Notes under the pieces: model-generated
Seen by the model: only the letters and a program-made list of their open reading frames with translations
Databases searched by the model: none
What the model was told of the DNA's origin: nothing
Position numbers and translations under genes: made by a program
Shown: positions 1 through 6,814 of the stretch, piece by piece
Position numbering within the stretch: position 1 is the first letter of the stretch
Layout of the letters: each line of letters opens with the position of its first letter
Assembly: GCA_946006915.1 (NCBI GenBank)
Contig: CAMFZK010000024.1
Location: 1 to 11,712, forward strand
Direction: 5' to 3'
Origin: an uncultured Clostridia bacterium
GTDB lineage: Bacteria; Bacillota; Clostridia; Oscillospirales; Acutalibacteraceae
DNA: 11,712 nt

Positions 1-45
1 GATTCCTCTACGTCTCGTGGGCTCGGAGATGTGTATAAGAGACAG
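1..45 (+). other. Nextera i7 sequencing adapter (artefact)
   Basis: This stretch is library-construction sequence, not genome. Bases 12-26 read GTCTCGTGGGCTCGG, the Nextera read-2 primer site. Bases 27-45 are the 19-base Tn5 mosaic end AGATGTGTATAAGAGACAG. Bases 4-11 read TCCTCTAC, which matches the adapter-strand form of Nextera index N712 as I remember it. Bases 1-3 (GAT) fit the end of the P7 segment. The whole block is in the order P7 end, index, primer site, mosaic end. Real sequence therefore begins at about base 46, and this window starts at a contig end that was not trimmed. Confidence 0.97.
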
Positions 46-124
46 GTTTAGTGGGATAATATAAACGATAGTATGGACAATGGGTTTTTTATATCCCTAT
101 TATTTATTGACTTTGGTGATGTAA
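46..124. other. Short leader before rsmD, contig edge
   Basis: These 79 bases lie between the adapter and rsmD. No complete gene is visible. One frame is open from 65 to a TAA at 122-124 and would read as a short hydrophobic peptide, but it has no ribosome binding site and I do not call it. GGTGAT at 115-120 matches the 3' part of the extended Shine-Dalgarno sequence and sits 4 bases before the rsmD ATG. AT-rich GATAATATAAA at 55-65 could be part of a promoter, but no matching -35 box can be assigned this close to the artificial end. Confidence 0.5.
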
Positions 125-670
125 ATGCGTGTTATTACGGGTATTGCAAGGGGCAAACGTTTAGTAACCCCCCAAGGGCTCGATGTTCGTCCTACTTCGG
201 ATAGGGTAAAAGAAGCCATATTCAGCGCCTTGCAGTTTGATATTGAAGGCAGAAGAATATTGGATTTATTCGCAGGAAGCGGTCAATTAGGAATTGAAGC
301 GTTAAGCCGAGGGGCTAAATCTGCCACCTTTGTGGATGTGAGTTCCGCATCGGTTAAAATTATTAAACAAAACCTTGAAATAACAGGGTTTGACGGTTGC
401 TCTAAAGTTTACACATCGGATTATTCGTCCTTTACGGCAATGTGCCGTGACAGTTTCGATATTGTTTTTTTAGACCCGCCTTATAAAGAAGGTCTTTTGT
501 TGCCCTCTATAAAATCGGTTTTACCTTTAATGAGTGATTTCGGCACTATCGTGTGCGAACATCCCCCCGAAGTGGAAATCCCTGTGAGCATCGGCGGTTT
601 TGGAATTTACCGTACCTACCGTTACGGCAAAATAAATGTTACATTTTTAAGAAAAGGGGCTAATTTATGA
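125..670 (+). CDS. rsmD: 16S rRNA (guanine(966)-N2)-methyltransferase RsmD
   Basis: This 181-residue protein is a cytoplasmic SAM-dependent methyltransferase that modifies G966 (E. coli numbering) of 16S rRNA during 30S assembly. The family N-terminal signature is present: RGKRL near residues 9-13 and RPTSDRVKEAIFS at 22-34. SAM-binding motif I is DLFAGSG at 47-53, followed by LGIEALSRGA. The catalytic motif IV is DPPY at 117-120. The length is usual for RsmD. The ATG at 125 has a weak GGTGAT ribosome binding site 4 bases upstream. The stop overlaps the coaD start in an ATGA, so the two are translationally coupled; rsmD-coaD is a common Firmicutes order. The assignment is confident; the upstream neighbour is lost at the contig end. 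Confidence 0.95.
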   Translation: MRVITGIARGKRLVTPQGLDVRPTSDRVKEAIFSALQFDIEGRRILDLFAGSGQLGIEALSRGAKSATFVDVSSASVKIIKQNLEITGFDGCSKVYTSDYSSFTAMCRDSFDIVFLDPPYKEGLLLPSIKSVLPLMSDFGTIVCEHPPEVEIPVSIGGFGIYRTYRYGKINVTFLRKGANL

Positions 671-1167
671 AAACTAGTATAGCAATTTGCCCCGGCAGTT
701 TTGACCCCGTAACATACGGCCATCTTGATATTATTGAAAGAGCGGCCAATATGTTTGATAAAGTAATTGTTGTTGTGGCGGACAATGCGGCAAAAAACTA
801 TTGCTTTACCCCAAAAGAACGGGTGGAAATGATTAAAAAATGTATACCAAACCTTAAAAATGTTGAAATAGAACATTATTCCGGTTTACTGGCTGACTAT
901 GCGGCACAACATAATGCAACCGCAATCATCAAAGGACTTCGTGCTATGTCGGACTTCGAGTATGAATTCCAAATGGCATTAACAAATAAGAAGTTAAACC
1001 CCAATGTCGAAACGCTGTTTTTAACCACCGCAACACAAAATATGTATTTAAGTTCAAGTATGGTTAAGCAAATTGCCGCTATGAACGGTGATATTTCAAG
1101 TTTTGTGCCGGAAGTTATTAAGCAGGATATTATCGACAGAATAGTTCAAAAAAACAATACCAAATAG
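667..1167 (+). CDS. coaD: Phosphopantetheine adenylyltransferase CoaD
   Basis: CoaD catalyses the penultimate step of coenzyme A synthesis: 4'-phosphopantetheine plus ATP gives dephospho-CoA and pyrophosphate. The 166-residue length is typical of the hexameric bacterial enzyme. Visible signatures are the N-terminal PGSFDPVTYGHLDIIERA (residues 9-26) with the nucleotidyltransferase TxGH motif at 16-19, the substrate-binding KGLR...DFEYE segment at about 89-100, and the C-terminal ATP-binding loop LSSSMVK at 128-134. The ATG overlaps the rsmD stop by 4 bases. A purine-rich AAAAGGGG lies just upstream, inside the rsmD coding end. Nothing is odd in the sequence, and key residues appear intact. 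Confidence 0.96.
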   Translation: MKTSIAICPGSFDPVTYGHLDIIERAANMFDKVIVVVADNAAKNYCFTPKERVEMIKKCIPNLKNVEIEHYSGLLADYAAQHNATAIIKGLRAMSDFEYEFQMALTNKKLNPNVETLFLTTATQNMYLSSSMVKQIAAMNGDISSFVPEVIKQDIIDRIVQKNNTK

Positions 1168-1186
1168 GTTTACGGAGGAAGAAAAA

Positions 1187-1645
1187 ATGACACTTGACGA
1201 ATTATTGGAACAGTTTGACGAAGTACTTGACAGCGGCATTAAATTTCCCGGCAAAAAAACCGTTGTTGACATTGAAAAATTAAGAGCGGTTGTAGACGAT
1301 ATTCGCCTTAATATCCCTGCAGAAATTAAGCAGGCAAAAGGCATTGTTGCCGACCGTGCGGATATTATTACCAACGCTAAACGCGAAGCAGACGCTATTA
1401 TAAGAAATGCCGAAGAAAAGGCAAAAGCAATGGTAGCGCAGGAAGAAATTGTAAAATTGGCTCAAGCAAAGGCAGCCGAAATTATTGCCAATTCACAAAG
1501 CAAGAGCCGTGAAATGAGAAAAGCCGCTCAAGACTTTGTTGATGATATTATGCGCCGTGCAGACGAAGGCCTTACCGCCAACCTGGGTGAAGTTCGCAAA
1601 ACAAGAGCAGCGCTTAAACAACAAATTCCCACGGTTAACGAATAA
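1187..1645 (+). CDS. Coiled-coil protein, ATP synthase subunit H/B-like
   Basis: The 152-residue product has no membrane segment or signal peptide. The N-terminus (residues 1-45) is acidic and contains DELLEQFDEVLDSG. From about residue 45 to 130 it is an Ala/Glu/Lys/Arg-rich helix with clear coiled-coil character (for example AKREADAIIRNAEEKAKAM), ending in a short Pro-containing tail. Proteins of this type next to coaD in Clostridia are often annotated as ATPase or vacuolar ATPase subunit H-like on coiled-coil similarity alone; no ATPase motif is present, so that name should not be taken as function. A DivIVA-like or stalk-like scaffold role is possible but unproven. GGAGG at 1174-1178 precedes the ATG by 8 bases. 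Only 19 bases separate it from coaD, so it is probably co-transcribed with rsmD-coaD. Confidence 0.85.
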   Translation: MTLDELLEQFDEVLDSGIKFPGKKTVVDIEKLRAVVDDIRLNIPAEIKQAKGIVADRADIITNAKREADAIIRNAEEKAKAMVAQEEIVKLAQAKAAEIIANSQSKSREMRKAAQDFVDDIMRRADEGLTANLGEVRKTRAALKQQIPTVNE

Positions 1646-1660
1646 TTAAATTCACTTAAA

Positions 1661-1888
1661 AAACTTTGAAGGAGACTGCGGTTTTATTCGGAATTTTTAA
1701 GCGAACGGGGGACGGTGCAAGCCCCGTAATTCTAAAAATCGGTATCACTCCCGAGTTGACGGCTGAAACTTTCAGTAAGCCGCTCCGTTTGTTTCACGTT
1801 ACAGAAGCCGCAAATGTCAGTTTGTCGTAATAGGTGGTTGTAAAGTTAGTTCCCTTTACCCTATTATGCGGGGTAAAGGGATTTTTTT
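1661..1888 (+). promoter_or_regulatory. T-box riboswitch (tRNA-Ile) leader of ileS
   Basis: The leader senses uncharged tRNA-Ile. Stem I: an upper helix ACGGGG (1705-1710) with CCCCGT (1722-1727) closes a loop containing GGTG. Below it ATTTTTA (1693-1699) pairs with TAAAAAT (1733-1739). The specifier region on the 3' side holds ATC (1744-1746, an Ile codon) followed by A, then CACTCCCGAG. A helix CGGCT (1760-1764) with AGCCG (1778-1782) carries the AGTA-type element. The T box is AGGTGG at 1832-1837; TGGT (1835-1838) can pair with a tRNA ACCA end. The antiterminator pairs 1826-1834 with 1860-1868 and GTAAAG (1840-1845) with CTTTAC (1854-1859), leaving TGGTT bulged. This excludes the terminator hairpin at 1851-1881. 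The bulge departs from the usual TGGNACC. No separate promoter was found between the preceding gene and the leader. Confidence 0.93.
1851..1888 (+). terminator. Attenuator hairpin of the ileS T-box
   Basis: TCCCTTTACCC (1851-1861) pairs perfectly with GGGTAAAGGGA (1871-1881), giving 11 base pairs around a 9-base loop and a run of seven T at 1882-1888. Bases 1854-1868 are also needed by the antiterminator, so the two folds are mutually exclusive, as expected for a transcription-attenuating T-box. Confidence 0.94.
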
Positions 1889-1904
1889 GAAAGGAGAAAA
1901 CGAA

Positions 1905-4900
1905 ATGTATAAAAACATTTCCCCAAACGTTAATTTTGTTGAAGAAGAAAAGAAAATTAAACAGTTTTGGGACGATAACCATATTTTTGAAAAAAGCATT
2001 AAGGAACGTGAAGACGGCGACCCTTATGTCTTTTATGACGGTCCGCCTACCGCTAACGGCAAACCGCATATAGGTCACGTTTTAACCCGTGTTATTAAGG
2101 ATATGATTCCCCGTTACCGCACAATGAAGGGTTCAATGGTTCCCCGCAAAGCCGGTTGGGATACCCACGGTCTTCCGGTTGAATTGGAAGTTGAAAAACT
2201 TTTAGGACTTGACGGTAAAGAACAGATTGAAGAATACGGTTTAGACCCCTTTATTAACCATTGTAAGGAAAGCGTTTGGAAATACAAAGGTATGTGGGAA
2301 GATTTTTCCAAAACGGTCGGTTTTTGGGCTGATATGGAAAACCCTTACGTTACTTACGATAATAACTTTATAGAATCCGAATGGTGGGCATTAAAACAGA
2401 TTTACGAAAAAGGTCTTTTGTATAAGGGATTTAAAATTGTGCCTTACTGCCCCCGTTGCGGAACTCCGCTTTCTTCGCACGAAGTAGCACAGGGCTATAA
2501 AAACGTAAAGGAACGCAGTGCGGTTGTTCGCTTTAAGGTTACGGGTGAGGATGCCTATTTCCTTGCTTGGACCACCACCCCGTGGACACTTCCCTCCAAC
2601 GTTGCACTTTGCGTAAACCCGGACGATATTTATTGCAAGGTTAAAGCGGCGGACGGTTACACCTATTATATGGCAAAAGAACTTTTGGACAAAGTTTTAG
2701 GCAAACTTGCAACCGAAGAAACCCCCGCTTATGAGATTTTAGAGGAATATAAGGGCGCCCAACTTGAATATAAAGAATATGAACCGCTCTTTGATTTCCA
2801 AAAGCCGGTTTGCGATAAACAAAATAAAAAAGCACACTTTGTAATGTGTGACAGTTACGTTACAATGACCGACGGTACAGGTATTGTTCACTGTGCTCCC
2901 GCTTTCGGTGAAGATGACGCACGTGTAGGCAGAAGATACGATTTACCCTTTGTTCAGTTTGTTAACGGCAAGGGTGAACTGACCGAAGAAACCCCTTATG
3001 CCGGCAAATTCGTGAAGGACGCCGACCCGCTTGTATTAGCCGATTTGGATAAGGCAGGCCTTTTGTTTGACGCACCGAAATTTGAACACGACTATCCTTT
3101 CTGCTGGCGTTGCGATACTCCCCTTATTTACTACGCACGTGAATCTTGGTTTATTAAGATGACCGACGTTAAGGAAGATTTAATCCGCAATAACGACACA
3201 ATAAACTGGATTCCCGAAAGCATTGGTAAGGGACGTTTCGGCGACTGGCTTAAAAATGTTCAGGACTGGGGTATTTCCCGTAACAGGTATTGGGGCACAC
3301 CGCTTAATATTTGGCAGTGTGAATGCGGTCATTTACATTCTATCGGCAGTATTGCAGAACTTAAAGAAATGTCTGATAACTGCCCTGACGATATTGAACT
3401 TCACCGCCCTTATATTGACGCTGTTACAATAAAATGTCCTGTATGCGGTAAAGAAATGCACCGTGTTCCCGAAGTAATTGACTGTTGGTTTGACTCGGGT
3501 TCAATGCCGTTTGCGCAACACCACTATCCGTTTGAGAATAAGGATTTGTTTGAAGCGCAGTTCCCTGCTGACTTTATTTCGGAAGCGGTTGACCAAACCC
3601 GTGGTTGGTTCTATTCGCTTTTGGCAATTTCCACCCTTATTTTCAACAAAGCACCTTATAAAAACGTTATAGTATTAGGTCACGTTCAGGACGAAAACGG
3701 TCAAAAAATGAGTAAATCCAAGGGCAATGCGGTTGACCCGTTTGACGCACTCGAATCCTACGGTGCAGACGCTATTCGTTGGTATTTCTACACCAACTCT
3801 GCCCCTTGGCTTCCCAACCGTTTCCACGGCAAAGCCGTTATTGAAGGTCAACGCAAGTTTATGGGTACTCTTTGGAACACCTATGCTTTCTATGTGCTTT
3901 ACGCTAATATAGATAAGTTTGACCCGACAAAATACAACATAAATGACTGCAATTTAACCGTTATGGATAAATGGCTGTTATCCAAACTTAATTCTATGGT
4001 TAAAACGGTGGACGATAATTTGGCAAACTACCGTATTCCCGAAGCTGCACGTGCTTTGCAGGAATTTGTAGACCAAATGAGTAACTGGTATGTTCGCCGC
4101 GGCAGAGAGCGTTATTGGGTACAGGGTATGACAGACGATAAGATTGCCGCTTACCTAACCCTTTACACCGCACTTGTTACAACCGCAAAAACCGCCGCTC
4201 CTATGATTCCGTTTATGGCAGAAAACATCTACCAAAACCTTGTAAGAAGTGTGGATAAAACCGCACCGGAAAGTGTTCATCTTTGCTTCTTCCCGCAAGT
4301 TTATGAAACTCTTATTGACACAAAACTTGAAGAGCAAATGGAAAAAGTGCTTGAAATTGTTGTTTTGGGACGTGCCGCACGTAACGGTTCTTCACGCAAA
4401 AACCGCCAACCCCTTAATGTTATGTACGTTAAACTTGACGGCGAATTAGAAGCAACCTATACCGATATTATTAAGGAAGAACTTAATGTTAAAAAGGTTG
4501 ATTTTACGGGCGAGGTTGACAATTTTGTTACCTACACCTTTAAACCCCAACTTAAAACATTAGGACCTAAATACGGCAAACAGTTAGGTGAAATAAGAAC
4601 TGCTTTGGCAAATATTGACGGTAATGCCGCTAAAAAACAGTTAGACCAAACAGGTAAACTTGTTTTAACCCTTTCTTCGGGCGATATTGAACTGGAAACC
4701 GAAGATTTGCTTATTGACGCATCACAAAAAGAAGGTTTCTTTACATTAAGCGACAATGGAATTACCGTAGCGCTTGATACTGTTCTTACCGACGAACTTA
4801 TTGCTGAAGGATTTGTAAGGGAACTTATAAGCAAAATCCAAACAATGCGCAAAGAAGCCGGCTTTAACGTAACCGACCATATTGAAATTACCCTTTCGGG

Positions 4901-5054
4901 CAGTCAAACGGTTACCGATATTGCACTTAAATACAAGCCCGATATTGCGGGTGACACTTTGGCGGATACACTAAAAAATACCGCACCCACAGGTTTTGTT
5001 AAGGAATGGGATATTAACGGCGAAACAGTTAATATAGGTGTAAAAAAGATTTAA
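1905..5054 (+). CDS. ileS: Isoleucyl-tRNA synthetase, type 2 (IleRS2)
   Basis: This cytoplasmic class I synthetase charges tRNA-Ile with isoleucine. The 1049 residues are longer than type 1 IleRS (about 920 in Bacillus). The sequence reads as the type 2 form, with NGKPHIGHVLTRVIKD and GWDTHGLPVE near the N-terminus. ATP motifs are HIGH at 55-58 and KMSKS at 601-605, both canonical. The CP1 editing domain shows TTTPWTLPSN at 223-232 and GTGIVH at 324-329. Cys pairs suited to zinc are seen in CPRCG (182-186) and CWRC (400-403), with later CxC and CPVCG pairs. The C-terminal region has the long type 2 tail with RELISKIQTMRKEAGF. The ATG at 1905 is chosen because AAGGAG (1891-1896) lies 8 bases upstream; the frame stays open to 1866, but that would start inside the terminator loop. 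It is T-box controlled. Confidence 0.96.
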   Translation: MYKNISPNVNFVEEEKKIKQFWDDNHIFEKSIKEREDGDPYVFYDGPPTANGKPHIGHVLTRVIKDMIPRYRTMKGSMVPRKAGWDTHGLPVELEVEKLLGLDGKEQIEEYGLDPFINHCKESVWKYKGMWEDFSKTVGFWADMENPYVTYDNNFIESEWWALKQIYEKGLLYKGFKIVPYCPRCGTPLSSHEVAQGYKNVKERSAVVRFKVTGEDAYFLAWTTTPWTLPSNVALCVNPDDIYCKVKAADGYTYYMAKELLDKVLGKLATEETPAYEILEEYKGAQLEYKEYEPLFDFQKPVCDKQNKKAHFVMCDSYVTMTDGTGIVHCAPAFGEDDARVGRRYDLPFVQFVNGKGELTEETPYAGKFVKDADPLVLADLDKAGLLFDAPKFEHDYPFCWRCDTPLIYYARESWFIKMTDVKEDLIRNNDTINWIPESIGKGRFGDWLKNVQDWGISRNRYWGTPLNIWQCECGHLHSIGSIAELKEMSDNCPDDIELHRPYIDAVTIKCPVCGKEMHRVPEVIDCWFDSGSMPFAQHHYPFENKDLFEAQFPADFISEAVDQTRGWFYSLLAISTLIFNKAPYKNVIVLGHVQDENGQKMSKSKGNAVDPFDALESYGADAIRWYFYTNSAPWLPNRFHGKAVIEGQRKFMGTLWNTYAFYVLYANIDKFDPTKYNINDCNLTVMDKWLLSKLNSMVKTVDDNLANYRIPEAARALQEFVDQMSNWYVRRGRERYWVQGMTDDKIAAYLTLYTALVTTAKTAAPMIPFMAENIYQNLVRSVDKTAPESVHLCFFPQVYETLIDTKLEEQMEKVLEIVVLGRAARNGSSRKNRQPLNVMYVKLDGELEATYTDIIKEELNVKKVDFTGEVDNFVTYTFKPQLKTLGPKYGKQLGEIRTALANIDGNAAKKQLDQTGKLVLTLSSGDIELETEDLLIDASQKEGFFTLSDNGITVALDTVLTDELIAEGFVRELISKIQTMRKEAGFNVTDHIEITLSGSQTVTDIALKYKPDIAGDTLADTLKNTAPTGFVKEWDINGETVNIGVKKI

Positions 5055-5066
5055 CGAGGTGTTTTT

Positions 5067-5411
5067 ATGAGCAAAAACGATTCTCCTTTTGAAATCATAA
5101 CCGAACCGGACGAACAGGAAATGCCGGAGCAAAAACCGAGTCTTCTAACCAGAATTACCGATTCTTTCAGAATAAGCAACATTGATAAAATAGTTAAAAT
5201 AATTTCCTTTATTGTATCAATCGCTGTTTTACTTGCATTTATTGCGGTTGCCGTTCTGCTTTACTTTATAGACACTATATTTTTAGTGGTTTCGGTAGCA
5301 ATTTTAATTCTCGGTTTGGTAATTTCACTTATAAATCTGTTTATTCTTTACGGAATGGGTCATATTCTTACCCAAAACGGAGAAATAATAGAACTTTTAA
5401 AACGTAAATAA
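5067..5411 (+). CDS. Small two-helix membrane protein, unknown function
   Basis: I do not recognise this 114-residue protein. Residues 1-40 are hydrophilic and acidic, rich in Glu, Asp and Pro, with no signal peptide. Two long hydrophobic helices follow at about 43-68 and 70-97, joined by a very short turn containing IDT. The C-terminus is a short polar tail (TQNGEIIELLKRK) that could be a small amphipathic helix. This suggests a helical hairpin in the membrane with both ends on the cytoplasmic side. GAGGTG at 5056-5061 precedes the ATG by 5 bases. Only 12 bases separate it from ileS and there is no terminator between them, so it should be co-transcribed with ileS and fall under the T-box. 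No role in translation can be read from the sequence. Confidence 0.82.
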   Translation: MSKNDSPFEIITEPDEQEMPEQKPSLLTRITDSFRISNIDKIVKIISFIVSIAVLLAFIAVAVLLYFIDTIFLVVSVAILILGLVISLINLFILYGMGHILTQNGEIIELLKRK

Positions 5412-5416
5412 CAACA

Positions 5417-5454
5417 AAAAACGGCAGAAGCGTTAATTTGCTTCTGCCGTTTTT
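5417..5454. terminator. Bidirectional terminator after ileS unit and sigG
   Basis: AAAAACGGCAGAAGC (5417-5431) pairs perfectly with GCTTCTGCCGTTTTT (5440-5454), 15 base pairs around an 8-base loop. A-rich and T-rich flanks give a T-run on either strand. It lies between the convergent ends of the small membrane protein (stop 5411) and sigG (stop at 5457), so it can serve both. Confidence 0.93.
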
Positions 5455-5456
5455 AT

Positions 5457-6218
5457 TTACGATTTTATTCTTTCCAGTGCACCTTTTTCAAGGCGGGATA
5501 CCTGTGCTTGGGAAATACCTATTTCTTCCGAAACTTCCATTTGTGTTTTTCCCTGCATAAACCTTAATGTTAGAATATTCTTTTCCCTTTCGCTTAAATT
5601 TTTAATTTGCTCACGGAAAGATATTTCGGCAAGCCAATTATTATCGTCATTATTATCCCCCACTTGGTCAAGCACATATATTGTATCTCCCCCGTCGGAA
5701 TAAACAGGGTCGTAAAGCGACATTGGACTTACAATACTCTCAAGCGCTATAACCACCTCTGCGGCGGGAATTTGCAGTTCTTTTGCAATTTCCTCTACCG
5801 TGGGTTCGGTTTGCTTTTCGGCAATAAGCCGTTCCTTAACCTGCATCGCCTTATATGCCGTATCTTTAATAGAACGGCTCACCCTTATGGGGTTATTGTC
5901 CCTTAAATATCTTCTAATCTCGCCAATAATCATCGGGACGGCGTAGGTTGAGAATTTGACATTTTGGGTTACGTCAAAATTATCTATCGACTTTATAAGC
6001 CCAATACAACCCACTTGGAACAAATCGTCAAGGTTTTCACCCCTTGCGGTAAAACGCTGTATAACGCTTAAAACCAACCGCAGATTTCCGTTTATAAGTT
6101 TTTCCCTTGCTGTTTTACTGCCGTTTTTCACTTCTTTTAAAAGTTCTTCCTTTTCCCGCTCCTTTAACACCGGCAATTTTGATGTGTCTACCCCGCAAAT
6201 AAAAACTTTGTTATACAT
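5457..6218 (-). CDS. sigG: Forespore sporulation sigma factor SigG
   Basis: SigG directs late forespore gene expression during endospore formation. The 253-residue protein carries the SigG N-terminal signature ICGVDTSKLPVL (7-18), absent from SigF. Region 2 follows with NGNLRLVLSVIQRF (43-56), DDLFQVGCIGLIKSIDNFD (64-82) and FSTYAVPMIIGEIRRYLRD (89-107). Region 3 contains IRVSRS, and the region 4 helix-turn-helix GKTQMEVSEEIGISQAQVSR lies at 223-242. The ATG at 6218 is chosen because GGAGGT (complement of 6225-6230) lies 6 bases upstream and the N-terminus then aligns with Bacillus SigG; the open frame runs back to 6332 across the promoter and terminator. Asn43 sits where Bacillus SigG has Asn45, a residue reported to matter for the anti-sigma factor Gin. 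Unlike Bacillus, no spoIIGA-sigE precedes it here. Confidence 0.96.
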   Translation of the reverse strand: MYNKVFICGVDTSKLPVLKEREKEELLKEVKNGSKTAREKLINGNLRLVLSVIQRFTARGENLDDLFQVGCIGLIKSIDNFDVTQNVKFSTYAVPMIIGEIRRYLRDNNPIRVSRSIKDTAYKAMQVKERLIAEKQTEPTVEEIAKELQIPAAEVVIALESIVSPMSLYDPVYSDGGDTIYVLDQVGDNNDDNNWLAEISFREQIKNLSEREKNILTLRFMQGKTQMEVSEEIGISQAQVSRLEKGALERIKS

Positions 6219-6239
6219 AACAGTACCTCCGTATAAAGT

Positions 6240-6269
6240 AATTATTACCGTCATGTATAAACAATAAAC
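6240..6269 (-). promoter_or_regulatory. Candidate sigma-F-type promoter of sigG
   Basis: On the minus strand, GTTTA (complement of 6265-6269) is followed after 15 bases by GGTAATAATT (complement of 6240-6249). The sigma-F consensus I recall is GYATA, about 15 bases, then GGNNANANTR; the match is 4 of 5 in the -35 box and misses only the last -10 position. It lies about 20-50 bases upstream of the sigG start, just below the terminator after mscL. In Bacillus, sigG is transcribed by sigma-F, which makes this placement sensible. The assignment is by eye only. Confidence 0.5.
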
Positions 6270-6312
6270 TTTAAAAATATTTTTTGTTTCGACAAATTTC
6301 ACTTGCATTTTC

Positions 6313-6343
6313 AAAAAAATAAAAGACCGCAAAAGCGGCCTTT
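6313..6343 (-). terminator. Rho-independent terminator after mscL
   Basis: On the minus strand AAAGGCCGC and GCGGTCTTT pair over 9 positions with one G-T, around a TTTT loop (plus-strand 6322-6343). The stem is followed by T-rich TTATTTTTTT (complement of 6313-6321). It starts 2 bases after the mscL stop and separates the nucleotidyltransferase-mscL unit from sigG. Confidence 0.88.
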
Positions 6344-6344
6344 C

Positions 6345-6803
6345 TTATTTATCTTTTTTGATTTCTTCAAGAATTTGCGCTAAGAGTTCTTCGGTAGTAG
6401 GACCTTTTGGTTCTTCTTCTACTGCTTCTTCCTCTTTTTTCTTGTTCTTTTCTGCAATTTCCTTTGCTTTTGCCATTAGTTTAATAACCAAGAAGACGAT
6501 AAATGCAATAAGCACAAAGTCAATAACCGTTGAAATAAATGTGCCTATACCGATAACCACTTCAGGTTTAACCACCGCACCGTTAGCGTCGGTCACGGCT
6601 TTTGCCAAAACAATATTTAAAGCGTTCAGGTCAATATCGCCGATAATCCAACCGATAAACGGCATAAAAACATCATTTACAAGACTGGTGGTGATTTTGG
6701 TAAATGCGCTTGCAACAATAACACCTACTGCCATATCAAGCACATTACCGCGCATAATAAAACTTTTAAATTCCTCGAAAAACTTGCTTTTCTTTAACTT
6801 CAT
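6345..6803 (-). CDS. mscL: Large-conductance mechanosensitive channel MscL
   Basis: MscL is a homopentameric inner-membrane pore that opens under membrane tension and releases solutes during hypo-osmotic shock. The 152 residues follow the family plan. An amphipathic N-terminal helix (FFEEFKSFIMRGN, 8-20) leads into TM1 (about 21-45, with VLDMAVGVIVASAFTKI). An external loop spans about 46-80 (ending NGAVVKPEVVIGIGTF), TM2 is at about 82-110, and a charged cytoplasmic tail (KEIAEKNKKKEEEAVEEE) ends in the C-terminal helix TTEELLAQILEEIKK. The N-terminal extension and acidic tail are modestly longer than in E. coli MscL (136 residues). GGGAGAG lies just upstream of the ATG, and 11 bases separate it from the preceding nucleotidyltransferase gene, so the two form one transcription unit. 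Confidence 0.96.
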   Translation of the reverse strand: MKLKKSKFFEEFKSFIMRGNVLDMAVGVIVASAFTKITTSLVNDVFMPFIGWIIGDIDLNALNIVLAKAVTDANGAVVKPEVVIGIGTFISTVIDFVLIAFIVFLVIKLMAKAKEIAEKNKKKEEEAVEEEPKGPTTEELLAQILEEIKKDK

Positions 6804-6814
6804 TTTTTCTCTCC

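Noticed and set aside
80..124. Tiny hydrophobic ORF before rsmD
   Set aside because: Fourteen codons, no ribosome binding site, and next to an artificial contig end.
1866..1904. Upstream extension of ileS with an ATG at 1866
   Set aside because: That ATG lies in the loop of the T-box terminator and has no ribosome binding site; AAGGAG sits correctly before the ATG at 1905, where the family N-terminus begins.
1905..5054. Several open frames of 60-106 codons inside ileS on both strands
   Set aside because: They overlap a strongly conserved gene, lack ribosome binding sites and show no recognisable motifs; they are frame shadows.
6219..6332. 38-residue N-terminal extension of SigG
   Set aside because: It would run through the sigma-F-like promoter and the mscL terminator; GGAGGT and the family N-terminus place the start at 6218.
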